Positions 23,001 through 32,766 of a DNA stretch of 64,000 bases are shown in pieces. Source of the DNA: Triatoma infestans (Eukaryota > Arthropoda > Insecta > Hemiptera > Reduviidae); assembly GCA_011037195.1 (NCBI GenBank), contig JAAEAF010004292.1, forward strand, positions 23,138-87,137, written 5' to 3'. The number at the start of each line of letters is the position of its first letter. Within the stretch, counting starts at the first letter, position 1. The notes below the pieces were generated by a model. That model did not search any database, was not told the DNA's origin, and saw only the letters and a list, made by a program, of their open reading frames with translations. The translations under genes were made by a program, and so were the position numbers.

Positions 23001-25204
23001 TCCGATGTAGTGCAAGCATATTACCAGTTGTCAAACAATATTGTAAAGAAATCTCCTTCCTTAATACATTTGGCCATAGATCCTTCTCAGTTATTCAAAT
23101 TTGGTAAGTTCTCTTTCATATTTAGTTAGATATTTGTAATGATCTGTATTAAAATGCAGAGTTTAAACTAAATATGTATTCAGATGCTTATTTTGTCTTA
23201 GGTTATAAATAAGAGTAATTAAATTCTATTCAGATTGTAATAGGAATATATGTTTCGAGAAATTCTTAGTTGGAAAAATTGCTTCTAGTGAAGGTATGGA
23301 TATGTGGATGTGTTTATGAACAGCTATATCATTCAGAGAATGTTTTAAAACTTGATAATCTTTGAAGATTATCATTTGCAACTATTTTTTCTTTGTTGTT
23401 AGAAACCTATTTGTAATCATAGATTTTAGGGAAATTTTGGTTTGTGATAACGTTGGGCGTTCTCTTTTTGTTCATTTCCGTGATTGTTCTTCACTATCTA
23501 TTTTACTTCATTCCTTGGGGATGCACTGCTACTTTGAATCCCATTGTGCCTAGTTGTGAACATTCCCCTATGTCTAAAGCACTCCTTCCAGTATTTCTGT
23601 AATAGTTCTAGGTAGAATATATCTTCCTCCGTGGCCAGTAAAATGTCAAGTAAAGTAATGCCTATTTTTTCAGGCGGGCTTAACGTCCAACTACCAGATT
23701 AGATGTCATGGAGGAGGAAGGAACCAAGTACCTTACTATTAACACTTTTTGAACTAATATAAATTTAGCAGTTATACGCAGAACTCTACTGGGAACCTCC
23801 CAGTTGAAAGTCCATTACACCAAATCCGCCCCTCCGATAACTGGTATATGTATTAGGCTTGTGAATCTTGCATGCATCTCCCTCCATCTCCGAACACAAC
23901 CGAGGCACAGTGTTTTTTTTCTAAACCGAACTTCTTCAAGTTCCACTGAGTTTGCCATGAGAAAACCAATTAACATAAGTAGCCTGCTTTTTCTCAGATT
24001 GATGGACATTTCAAATCTTTTCCGGTATCTCTTCTTAGCTGTTCAGATTGCTCCATTCCCTAATGAGTTCTTAAGATTTGTATTTTTGGTTTACATATGA
24101 CTTTTAACAACCTCTTCTTGGAGAGACTGCTACCTTATCTCTGTATCTATACCAATTTCATTTGCTGGGAATAAAAGTAAACCTTTTTCCAAATAAGTTT
24201 AATTTATTCAACGAGAAAAAACTTATGGAACACCCCCTTCTTTTAATTCTATCAATCAACTACCATTAACTTTTATACTATTCCACTAAACTAGTCTGAA
24301 GAGGTTTCTGGACTTTAACTCACCCCATGGTAATGATAAACTATCAACTAGATCGACATAAACACGAGTTCCAAAGAACACATGTCGGCGAGATTCCCTG
24401 GACTTCTGACACTTGTTTTTATGTCTGTGTAACCAATATCATATACTTGTTATAAAATCAGCCACATGCAAAGTCAGAATTCACGGAAGGAATGAATTAA
24501 GCAAAATTAAAGTTTCATAAGATTTTCGTTTTTTCTTTTAAAGCAAAAGAAAAATATAGTAGATCCTCATAATCACTTAATAATTTTTTACAGCCACTCT
24601 ATCTTTACTGTTACCCGAGAATGGTACAATAAAAGCTGCAGGCACCTTTTTGTGCAGCTGCATATCTCAGAGTAGAGATCATCCATTGCTGTTAGCTGCT
24701 GTACAACAAAATGGTGAACACCTAGTACATACTGTTATTAGATGCATAGGTATGTACAATAAATATTTTTTATTAAAAAAAAAGGAAATATGGTGCGTAA
24801 ATGTTTAAGAACAATCCGCTATTTATTTTGCTATTTAGGCGGTGAAACACCTCGATCTGGACTTGATATATTTGCAGATATACTGTTGGCATTGAATAAG
24901 AAATATTGTGATAACTTGGCAAGATGGCTTAACAGTACTCTGGCACAGGAGAACTTTCCAACAGAGAGGGCTACGCCTGAATCAAAAGCTCATTTTACCA
25001 AAATGATACTCAGGTTTCTACTTTAATAGTTTTTATTTTTTATTGCAATATAAATATTTCCATTTCGCGATATCCTACTTCTAAAAATGATTAGTGTCCA
25101 GGGATATCTTGGCATCCTCTGCGGGATCAACACTCAGTATCAACTAAAAACACTAATATGTACATTTGGGTTTAACGAACCTACAGGGAAACTCTAGCTT
25201 ATCA

Positions 25205-25238
<34 letters not shown>

Positions 25239-26299
25239 TGCACACTAAAAATTACAGATTGAACACTTTTCAACGACTTCACTTTTCAGACGGCTAAATT
25301 CGGTACAAACACTAATTCCTAAGGGAGACACAGTATAGCTTTCAGGTGGCAGTGGATTTGATTTATAGCTTCTCCCACTGACAAACATTGACTTTATTTT
25401 TTTGTTTTGTTTAATCAGAATGTTTTAGAACGTTCATGGTAAACTTGTGAAAAGTTTTATCAAAGTAGGATTTCTATCCAACGCTTAGTTTCCAGATTTA
25501 GTTTTAAAAAAAAAATTGTCTCAAGTAAGTGAAATACAATTTTATATATGTATATGAGTTTCAAGTGGCAATTAAAGGAGAGGTTCCCGTTATTATTATT
25601 TTAATTTCCACAACAGTTTATAAAAGGAAATATAAACCTAGGGAATGTTGGTTAATGAAAAGAGGTGGTTATTATGTTTTTAGGATGTTAGTTTAATATT
25701 TATAATTAATTATGTTTTCTGTTATTTACTTAATATCGTTATATTGTTATTTAAAATGTGAAACATAAATATTTAATTCAAGGAATAGCTATATAATCGG
25801 TTTTAGATCGAACAACAGTTTATTAACCCAGTATAAGTGATAGTTAATAATCCTATAGGGGAAACTGGACCAGCCTTCCAGGAGTATCCTTAGGAGGGAG
25901 CTAGCCCTCCGGATCTCCTAGACAAAAATACGAACAACACACAACATTAATACTAAAAACATTCACACAATACATATCGGCAGGGGTATGATGGTGCAAG
26001 TGCTTGCGTCTAACGTAACCATATGGACCAAAATTTAAATATCACCACATTAGAAGTACTACTTTATTAAGTTACTTTCAGTAGAATAACTACCACCACT
26101 ATTGCGGTGTTGTAGAAGTCATTTTTCTTATTACCATTTATTACTTTGTCTTATTTCATTATAATTATGAATATCTTCTTTATTTTATCTGCATAGGGAA
26201 CGAGCAAATCGACATAAAGTGCTTGATAGAATCAAGGAATTCTCGCTCATCTGCCGTGGACTTATTGGAACTGATTACAATCATTCGACTACAAATTAA
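17066..26299 (+). CDS. IPO13: Importin-13 (importin-beta family nuclear transport receptor), complete
   Basis: Seventeen exons join in frame to 949 codons plus stop (human about 963): 17066-17218, 17353-17520, 17664-17816, 18184-18256, 18531-18714, 18807-18942, 20102-20305, 20385-20567, 20662-20941, 21867-22048, 22123-22284, 22373-22555, 22669-22806, 22887-23103, 24594-24749, 24839-25013, 26197-26299. All introns are GT-AG. The N-terminus MEITLDNVERALAQFYH and EAHQWL is the importin-beta N-terminal domain. Conserved points include LTFGFWYILQ, FRIYR-like LLRIYRQDITDT, GLDIFADILLALNKK and the C-terminus CRGLIGTDY. The product is an all-helical HEAT-repeat, RanGTP-dependent bidirectional carrier; in animals its cargoes include the Mago-Y14 complex, UBC9 and eIF1A. 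The ATG was chosen because it begins the conserved domain. Most introns are under 200 bp except introns 6, 9, 14 and 16, which hold repeats. Confidence 0.97.
19252..19846 (+). repeat. Identical 287-bp duplication in importin-13 intron 6
   Basis: Positions 19252-19538 and 19560-19846 read identically by eye, offset by 308 bp, with a 21-bp A/T spacer (19539-19559). The unit starts GACGTGTATACAAATCGC and ends AAAATTGCAACAA. Absence of visible differences means a very recent duplication or an assembly artefact. The unit itself resembles part of the dispersed repeat family. Confidence 0.9.
20942..21866. other. Importin-13 intron 9, no gene
   Basis: Contains an AT microsatellite near 21275-21292 and a moderately GC-rich relic at 21380-21540 (CCCGAAACGGGAAGAG). 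Nothing coding was recognised. Confidence 0.4.
23104..24593. other. Importin-13 intron 14 with SINE and relic sequence
   Basis: A 1.5-kb intron. It contains the family A SINE at 23656-23823. Relic-like sequence of mixed composition continues from 23824 to about 24480. No ORF there was recognised as a protein family. Confidence 0.5.
23656..23823 (-). mobile_element. tRNA-derived SINE, family A copy 2
   Basis: Reverse complement of the element at 601-795. It shares AGTTGGACGTTAAGCCCGC and AAAAAATAGGCAT (minus strand), AACTGCTAAATTTATATT, and the tRNA-like head with TGGGAGGTTCCCAGT. The B box is degraded. It is inserted antisense in intron 14 of importin-13. Confidence 0.75.
25014..26196. repeat. 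Importin-13 intron 16 with microsatellite and relics
   Basis: A (CT)n then (CA)n microsatellite lies at about 25205-25239. Sequence around 25080-25340 (AGACGGCTAAATTC, CAAACA) matches 59980-60040, defining another dispersed repeat. A GC-richer block at 25855-25990 (GGAGGGAGCTAGCCCTCC, a short palindrome) is unidentified. Confidence 0.5.
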
Positions 26300-28351
26300 A
26301 AAAAAAAATTGTCCAATATCTCCTCCCTCCTGCCAATTAAAAAATTCACCTCCTCACCCAATATTGATAGTGGCCAACAATTTTGGCAAAAAAAGAAAAG
26401 ATTTTTACACAATAACATTCTAGAAGAAATATTAGCCGTCCTCTCTTTTAAATAAATAATAGTTTTTTGAAATGTAGTGGGGATAAGATGATCTATTTTT
26501 TCCCTGATAAATTATTTTTTCTTTTATTTTGATTTTAAACGACAATCTAGTCTGCAGGGTTCAAAATAGTAATGCGTTTAAGTGTGTGTGTTCTAGAAAA
26601 TAATGTAATTTTCAGGAATATTCTGATTTTTCGTGCTTCCATTCTTTTAAAATAATATAAGATTTGTGAAGTTAACGACACTGTAAATATTCTTGTATAG
26701 TTTTAAAAAACCTTAAATGTATATTGAATATATATTTTATTTTACTTTTACTTATCAAGACTTCTTGTTATTAATATATAACCTATAATAATTGAAATAT
26801 AATATTTATTTTACGAACGTCTTTTTCATAGTATCTTTGTCTACATTAGGTAAGAATAAAAAGATATTATAGTTACATGAATTGATCAGTGACGGCTCGT
26901 AAAAGACGTGTATTTCCAGTGAAAACTCGATACCGAAAATTTGACGATTATAATACAGCAGTTAGAGACTGTAAAAAACTAACATACAAAAGATATATTG
27001 CAAGAGAACAAACTTTCTACTAGAGAACACACTAATTAAATCAGTATATACATAAATCGTACTTGGGCCACTGCCAAAGTTCCAAATTCTACAAATCCAA
27101 AACTACTGTCAAATACTTCGTTCAATTATGTCTCCATTCAAGTTATCAACAATAACATTTAACATTGCTTCATATTTGAATTAATCAACAAAGACATCAC
27201 AAATTTTTGTTGTACTGATTTTCATTACAAATCAAATTTCATCGCTTATCATTTCTAATTCTCCCAAACGTCTCAAAGGTCAATGCCCTTGTGACTTGCT
27301 GGCAATAATAGACTCCATAATTTCTTGAATAAAACTCATTTTTTGTAATGTTTACCATTGAGTAGCTTCTCCTTTCAATTATGTTTAGACGTCCTCTGCG
27401 TGAATATTATCCTATTATAGAAGGTGGTAAACTTTATAAATACAGAGTGGGTAATCTCTGGCCTTACTCGGGAAAGTTCGTGATGTAATAGAATAATAAC
27501 TGCTAATGTTTATTTCGGGCATCTAAAGTATAATACTGTCGAAAACAGCTTGGGGCAGCGTTTGCCTGCTATTGCTCTTGGTAAGTTTCTGTTACAACTT
27601 ATTATAAATGCATCTGAATATCAGAGTTTTTTTTAAGCCATTTTATGATTTCCCAGACAAGTTATGAGGTCAATTTTGCTTTTCTTTACGAGTCGCCACA
27701 TTTTTGTCTGTTTAAAAGAAAAATAATCTAATTTTTGTTCAGTTTTGTTATTATGTTTAAAAAAATTAAAAGGTCTTCATTTTTCTGTGAAATTTTATTA
27801 AACCATTTTTGTTTTAGTTCAAAGAAAAATAACCGTTAATACATAAATAAGATTACTGTATTCAAGTAAGTCCCTTGAGTTTTATGTTTTATTAAGAAAT
27901 TTATAGATACAAAATGGTATGTTATATCAAAGGTGTATTATGAAACAAAAAAATCGCTTTTTTTTTATATGAAAATACTAAATTTTTATTTCATACATAA
28001 ATAAATCTAGATTTGAATTTATACATACATAAAAAAAATAATAAAAACAATCCTTAAAAAATAAAAGATAAAAAATTGCAAAGTTAGTAAGAAAACAAAA
28101 TTACAAAAGCACACACACACCTTAATTAATCCCTCGTTTCTCACGCAACTAATATTTCAGCCCTTTATGTCTGTTTTTAAAGATAAAACTTCTCAGTCAA
28201 AAGAAAAAAAACCTAGGCACTCATTTCCTACATTAAAACAAAACAAAAAATTACAAATGAACACTCGAAGTGGGTTGTACTATTCTTTTTGAACACAATT
28301 ATCACCATCAGTGATCATCAATTAGTTGATAATAGTTCATCATTTAGATTT
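26300..28351. other. Convergent intergenic region between importin-13 and PIG-B
   Basis: The importin-13 3' UTR starts here; candidate AATAAA hexamers lie near 26449-26458. On the minus strand AATAAA at 27985-27990 could end the PIG-B transcript. A dispersed-repeat tail (CCAGTGAAAACTCGAT, CGAAAATTTGACGAT) lies at 26915-26955. A (CA) run is at 28108-28120. No gene is supported. Confidence 0.45.
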
Positions 28352-29875
28352 TTAACATCGTTTTCCTCTTCTTCTATAGACAAGCACTTTCTTACCCTCT
28401 CGTGGAGGTGAATAATGTAGCGAGTTGAATATTTCTTTTTGTAGTGTATAATTCTTTACTGAAAGAAAAGTTGGGATGTTTAACGAATCATACATCACTA
28501 GATGAGTGGGAAGAGAGCAAGGATAAATAGTAGTATATTCAATTTTTAACCATAAACTAGTGTCATTGTAAAATTTATCCGATTCATCTTGATAATCAGG
28601 GACATCAAGTAGATTGGGCTCACAAGTGAGATACCTTGTACTTACATTGGCATGTAAATGACTGTAACCGGGGAATGTATGGCAAGGGGCAAGAAACAAA
28701 ATTTTTGGATTAGTTTCATTTTTTATAGCTTCTCTAAGGTAAGACATTGTTTCTAGCTGACCAGTTTGGTGAAATTGTCCCAAATATAAAATTGAACATG
28801 TATTGGCACTTATGAGGACAATAGCTACCAAATATATGAGTAATGAATTCGCTTTTACACTCCAGTTACTAAATACACCTGAACTAATATAAAGCATCAT
28901 GGGAAGTAAAGGCATTAAAAACCGAAATTCTTTGTGTGGTAATAAACTATAAACGGTTAATGTCCATATGATAGTGATACACATTTGAGCTTCAACATCA
29001 TTTTTTACCTTAGATAATTTTGTGGAAAGTTTTTTAAAGAATCCATAGTAAAATGTTATAGCATGAATTCCTAATACTGCTGGTACACCTGCATATAAAT
29101 ACCATAGAGATGAATGTGTCCCGTAATAAGCACCAATGTCTTTTAAAACGTTTAATTTAAAAAAATTCCAAGGTGTGAAAATAACAGTTCCATGCATCCA
29201 ACTGTCCAAAGAAATACACAATGCACTGACAATTATAAATGCAGGTACATAACTTGTGAGGAAATAATGTAAAGATTTCTTCATAGAGAAAACATTAATT
29301 AAAATGAGTGGCGTCCATACAATAGCCGCTGTCGGCCGAGCAAAACAAAGCAATGTTATGAGACATACAAACACAAAGTTCTTCGATTTAGGAGTCCATG
29401 GATAATAATATAAAGCAATTGTTGTTAGGTTCATTTCAAAAGTGTTTATCAGAGTTCTGGTAGAACAATATGAAATAAAATAACACGTAACCCAGGATAA
29501 TAAAGCCCAATAAAATCGTCCATTTCTCTTCTCATGTACCCACCTAATAAAATAAACATCACTTATTGAGGAGATTATACCTTGCAGAATTCTCGGCCCC
29601 GTTATTACGGCCTCTGGAGTGTCTAAACCAAAACTTTTCAAAACATAATACAAACTGGATATGAGTGCAACATACAGGTAACTTCTTATTCCTTCAGTCC
29701 ATTCCCAGGTTAGATAGCCATATCCAAATACTTTATTATGAGCAACTTCCAAACTTTGCCAATATTCATCCGGTACATAGCTTGATTGAACCCAAGCTAA
29801 ATCCATACACCGGAAAAATAAAAGTATAAACCACAATTTATAAGGAAACTCTTCATATTTCACAAACGTCTTCAT
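28352..29875 (-). CDS. PIGB: GPI mannosyltransferase 3 (PIG-B), complete and intronless
   Basis: A single open frame of 507 aa starts at ATG 29873-29875. It belongs to glycosyltransferase family 22 (ALG9/PIG-B/PIG-M-like): a multi-span ER enzyme that adds the third mannose to the GPI-anchor precursor from dolichol-phosphate-mannose. Family hallmarks are visible: the first luminal-loop PDEYWQSLEVAH (residues 35-46) with the acidic pair expected for catalysis, ARPTAAIVW (179-187), TPWNFFKLNV with the following YGTHSSLWY (about 234-259), and HKEFRF (314-319). Many hydrophobic segments alternate with short loops. It is slightly shorter than human PIG-B (about 554 aa), mainly at the N-terminus. 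Absence of introns contrasts with its neighbours; it could be ancestral or a retrocopy, but the frame is intact. It is convergent with importin-13 and in the same orientation as PHGDH. Confidence 0.94.
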   Translation of the reverse strand: MKTFVKYEEFPYKLWFILLFFRCMDLAWVQSSYVPDEYWQSLEVAHNKVFGYGYLTWEWTEGIRSYLYVALISSLYYVLKSFGLDTPEAVITGPRILQGIISSISDVYFIRWVHEKRNGRFYWALLSWVTCYFISYCSTRTLINTFEMNLTTIALYYYPWTPKSKNFVFVCLITLLCFARPTAAIVWTPLILINVFSMKKSLHYFLTSYVPAFIIVSALCISLDSWMHGTVIFTPWNFFKLNVLKDIGAYYGTHSSLWYLYAGVPAVLGIHAITFYYGFFKKLSTKLSKVKNDVEAQMCITIIWTLTVYSLLPHKEFRFLMPLLPMMLYISSGVFSNWSVKANSLLIYLVAIVLISANTCSILYLGQFHQTGQLETMSYLREAIKNETNPKILFLAPCHTFPGYSHLHANVSTRYLTCEPNLLDVPDYQDESDKFYNDTSLWLKIEYTTIYPCSLPTHLVMYDSLNIPTFLSVKNYTLQKEIFNSLHYSPPREGKKVLVYRRRGKRC

Positions 29876-31582
29876 TTTTTAAAGTTTCACAAGTATATAA
29901 ACTTCACAGCACTAACTAAACGTGGATATTTTTAAATTATTCTTAACAGTCACAGGAGGTATTCTTAAAATAGGTTACTAGACGCTAAAGGAGGTAATCA
30001 ACACGGGCTTCAGTTCGTTACTGTAGTTACGCTTGCGTAGTTGCCCCGCCTTCAATGAAATATGAAAATAATCATTATAAAAATGAAATAATGAACATAA
30101 AGCAGTTTATGTTTATTTGTTTAATTGTATTGTCTGATTGCATTTTGAGTAAACATACATGCTGTTTGTAAAAGGCAATTTTAGATGAGGACAAATTTAA
30201 ATATTCCGTTAAATACGTTAAAACGGTAAATTTTAAATTTCAAGATAAAGCAATCAAAAGGTAAGCTAAGCATAATTAGATCTCCTACTGTTATAAAAGA
30301 AACATTAAGAAGTTTTGCATATACACAATGTGAGACTAATAAAAAAAAAAAGAAAAAAAAGAAGTTTTTTTTCATGAAAACACGTTGTGTTGTATTTGAC
30401 ATTTGTATTAGATGATTACTAGTTGCTGCACCCAATAATTCTGCCAACATTCTTTCGATTAGATATTTTCGTAAAAATCATTGAAAAAAATATACATTTT
30501 TAATTTAAGTAGTTATATTTATTAATTTTTTAACAGAATTTGTATACCTTGTATTAAATAATATAGTAGATGACTTTGTGTAAATAATGGATATAAGCAA
30601 GATATTATCACTTTGTATTATGACTTCTTATTATTACCCAATCATTAACGTACCATACAATTTTATATAGTTTCCTTCTCTAAGATTTATTTAACGTATT
30701 GTTTTTGAAAATTTTACGCGGTAATCAGATAAACTGTCCAGTTGAAAATGTCATTAAACATGTTATTTTAATTTTTATATTCCATACTTTATTTACTTGA
30801 TTATTCTATCCACCTTTGAAGCAACAAACTGATATAAATGATTTATTTACTTCAGTTCAAAAGCCTGTAATGTTACCGTAGTTACACAAAATGCAGTTTT
30901 AATAAGTAGTCTAAAACTGGTCTGGTAGATGGACTATCATTGTAAAGATCTCATTAATAAACATTACAGTAGAGGTCGAGAAAAAGCCAAACAATAGCTA
31001 GGGCGCATCTATTTAAAATAATTAAGAAAATCTAAATTACAACAGATTTTATACACCTCTTATTATTATTACTATTCATTCATTTATCTACAGTATACAA
31101 TAGATATATTAAGTGAAATGAAAGAAATCTCCAATTGGATTATTCCATAATAACATTGGTATTCAATGCGGAAGTCTCGATCCCATTGGCTTCAAATGGT
31201 GGTCTTCAAAAATTTATTTATAATAATGAGCTGTTTATATGGCAATGGCCAGAGAAGTTTTAAAGAAAAAAGAATTCTTTGTTCCTCCACGTTTCGGGTA
31301 CCATTGGTAAACCTTCTTCAGGAGGCTCCTGAGAGCCTCCAATGGTACCGATACATAGAACAACAAATAATTATTTTTTCCTTAAAACTCCTTTGGCCAT
31401 GGCCATATAAATATCTCATTATAATTTTAAGTCCTGACGATTGGAAAACCATTTTATTTATAATACTTTTTTGGGAGAACTTAACATAAGGTTGTAGTCT
31501 AAAAACATATTTTATTTGAAGTCTGAGCTTTTTTTAAAAAAAAAGGCATGAATGACGCTAAATGATTTTGGTTTGACTAAAG
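29876..31582. other. Intergenic region upstream of PIG-B
   Basis: The PIG-B promoter must lie here; 30000-30060 is less AT-rich (CGTTACTGTAGTTACGC) and is a likely proximal region, but no defined box was seen. Short inverted repeats flank 31295-31345 (GGTACCATTGG and CCAATGGTACC with AGGAGGCTCCTGAGAGCCTCC between), forming a hairpin. No coding feature is supported. Confidence 0.4.
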
Positions 31583-31640
31583 CAGTGAGGCGGCAACTCG
31601 TGGTTAGCTAGTCGCATGCGGCTCTTTGTTTAAAAAATCA
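31583..31640 (+). mobile_element. hAT-type transposon end fragment
   Basis: CAGTGAGGCGGCAACTCGTG followed by GCATGCGGCTCTTTG resembles the widespread animal hAT terminal sequence (CAGTGGTNNGCAACC..GCGGCTC..GCATGCGGCTCTTTG). Only this end is present; it abuts a Harbinger fragment. Confidence 0.5.
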
Positions 31641-31653
31641 TGGCTCAGTGCAT

Positions 31654-31809
31654 GGTTACGTAGGTGAAGGCAGTGAAGCTGCTAACTCTTCTACTTCCAT
31701 TATTCAACTGGCCTTGGAAAGCCTCAAGCCGTGGTGGCGCTTCCAGGTCGCGAATCAAGTAGCGTCAAAAAAAGTGGCGCGACCCGGGAAGCCTCGTCTG
31801 TTGTAGCCC
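31654..31809 (-). mobile_element. Harbinger-type element, 5' fragment (inverted copy)
   Basis: About 156 bp are the inverted counterpart of 32159-32314, including the terminal GGGCTAC..CAGACGAGGCTTCC and the GAATAATGGAAGT start region of the transposase frame. Differences between the two copies are few. The terminus at 31809 is not followed by TTA. Together the two copies form a large inverted repeat with a 350-bp spacer. Confidence 0.75.
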
Positions 31810-32158
31810 GTTGTTTATTTATTTGAACAATTTCTTTTATACTTACTTATTTTTTGAAGTTTCAATTTGAATAACTAAACAGCTCCAACTCCTTTTGTTT
31901 TAAAAAAATTATATATTTATTTAATATTAGACATTGTTTAATTTATTTAATATTACAATATCTCATAAACAGCTTATTATTGGCCCATCAGTTCCATATA
32001 TTGTACTAGATTATTTATTTATGAATTGTGCACTTTAATCTGAAAGATCTATTGTGGCCCTCCCTCGGAGCTTTCTCAGTACTTCATAATGCTTCCAGGC
32101 AAGCATGCAACACTTCCCTAAAATGGGTAATGGAGCTGTAGAGTTTAGGGGGCTCTTA

Positions 32159-32763
32159 GGGCTACGACAGACGAGGCTTCCTGGGTCGCGCCGCTTTTTG
32201 ACGCTACTTGATTTGCGACCTGGAAGCGCCACCACGCTCGAGGCTTTCCAAGGCCAGTTGAATAATGGAAGTCGAAGAGTTAGCAGCTGTAGCCTACCTT
32301 CACCTACGTAACCGGAAAAAAATTAAAAATAGACGGTTTTGGATTCACCCCTTATTAAGAGAGATAAAGGAAACTAGTTTCTTCTATTCATTGTATCCTC
32401 AGCTCAGACAACATCCTGATAAATTTTTCAATTTGCTCCGGATGCCAATTTCTTCCCAAGCGTTATTTTTCATATCCCTGTTTGAGTACTCATTGTACTC
32501 AACGTCGCTGTTGGATTTCAATCATAAAGGCTTCCACATCAAGCATTTCCATCGCTGTGTCCGCTTCCTACTACCACGTGTGACAGACTGATTAGAAATC
32601 CACAGAGCACTGGGTGGCGCCACCGCTGGGTCGCGGGTTGAGTCGCCGATGGTTAACCGGGTTGCGCCACCTGTAAAGTGGCGCCACCCAGTGTGAACGC
32701 CCAATTGTAAACTGTCTTGATGATTGGGTCGCGCGACTCAGGAAGCCTCGTCTGTCATAGCCC
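32159..32763 (+). mobile_element. PIF/Harbinger DNA transposon, internally deleted, with TTA target duplication
   Basis: The element starts GGGCTACGACAGACGAGGCT and ends with the inverse (AGCCTCGTCTGTCATAGCCC), flanked on both sides by TTA (32156-32158 and 32764-32766), the canonical Harbinger target duplication. From ATG 32265 an open frame begins MEVEELAAVAYLHLRNRKK and contains FWIHPLLREI, LYPQLRQHPDKFF and LLRM, the conserved N-terminus of HARBI1-like transposases. At 605 bp the catalytic DDE domain is missing, so this copy is non-autonomous. A second copy of the 5' end lies inverted at 31654-31809. Confidence 0.88.
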
Positions 32764-32766
32764 TTA

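Noticed and set aside
25855..25990. GC-richer block as a further SINE
   Set aside because: No A/B box and no second copy was noticed in the window, so it is only mentioned within the intron.
31295..31345. GC-rich hairpin as a microRNA precursor or terminator
   Set aside because: A short perfect palindrome with no loop or arm length typical of a pre-miRNA, and eukaryotic genes do not use such terminators.
31166..31489. Plus-strand ORF of 107 codons
   Set aside because: No recognisable domain; it contains a local hairpin and has the composition of intergenic DNA.
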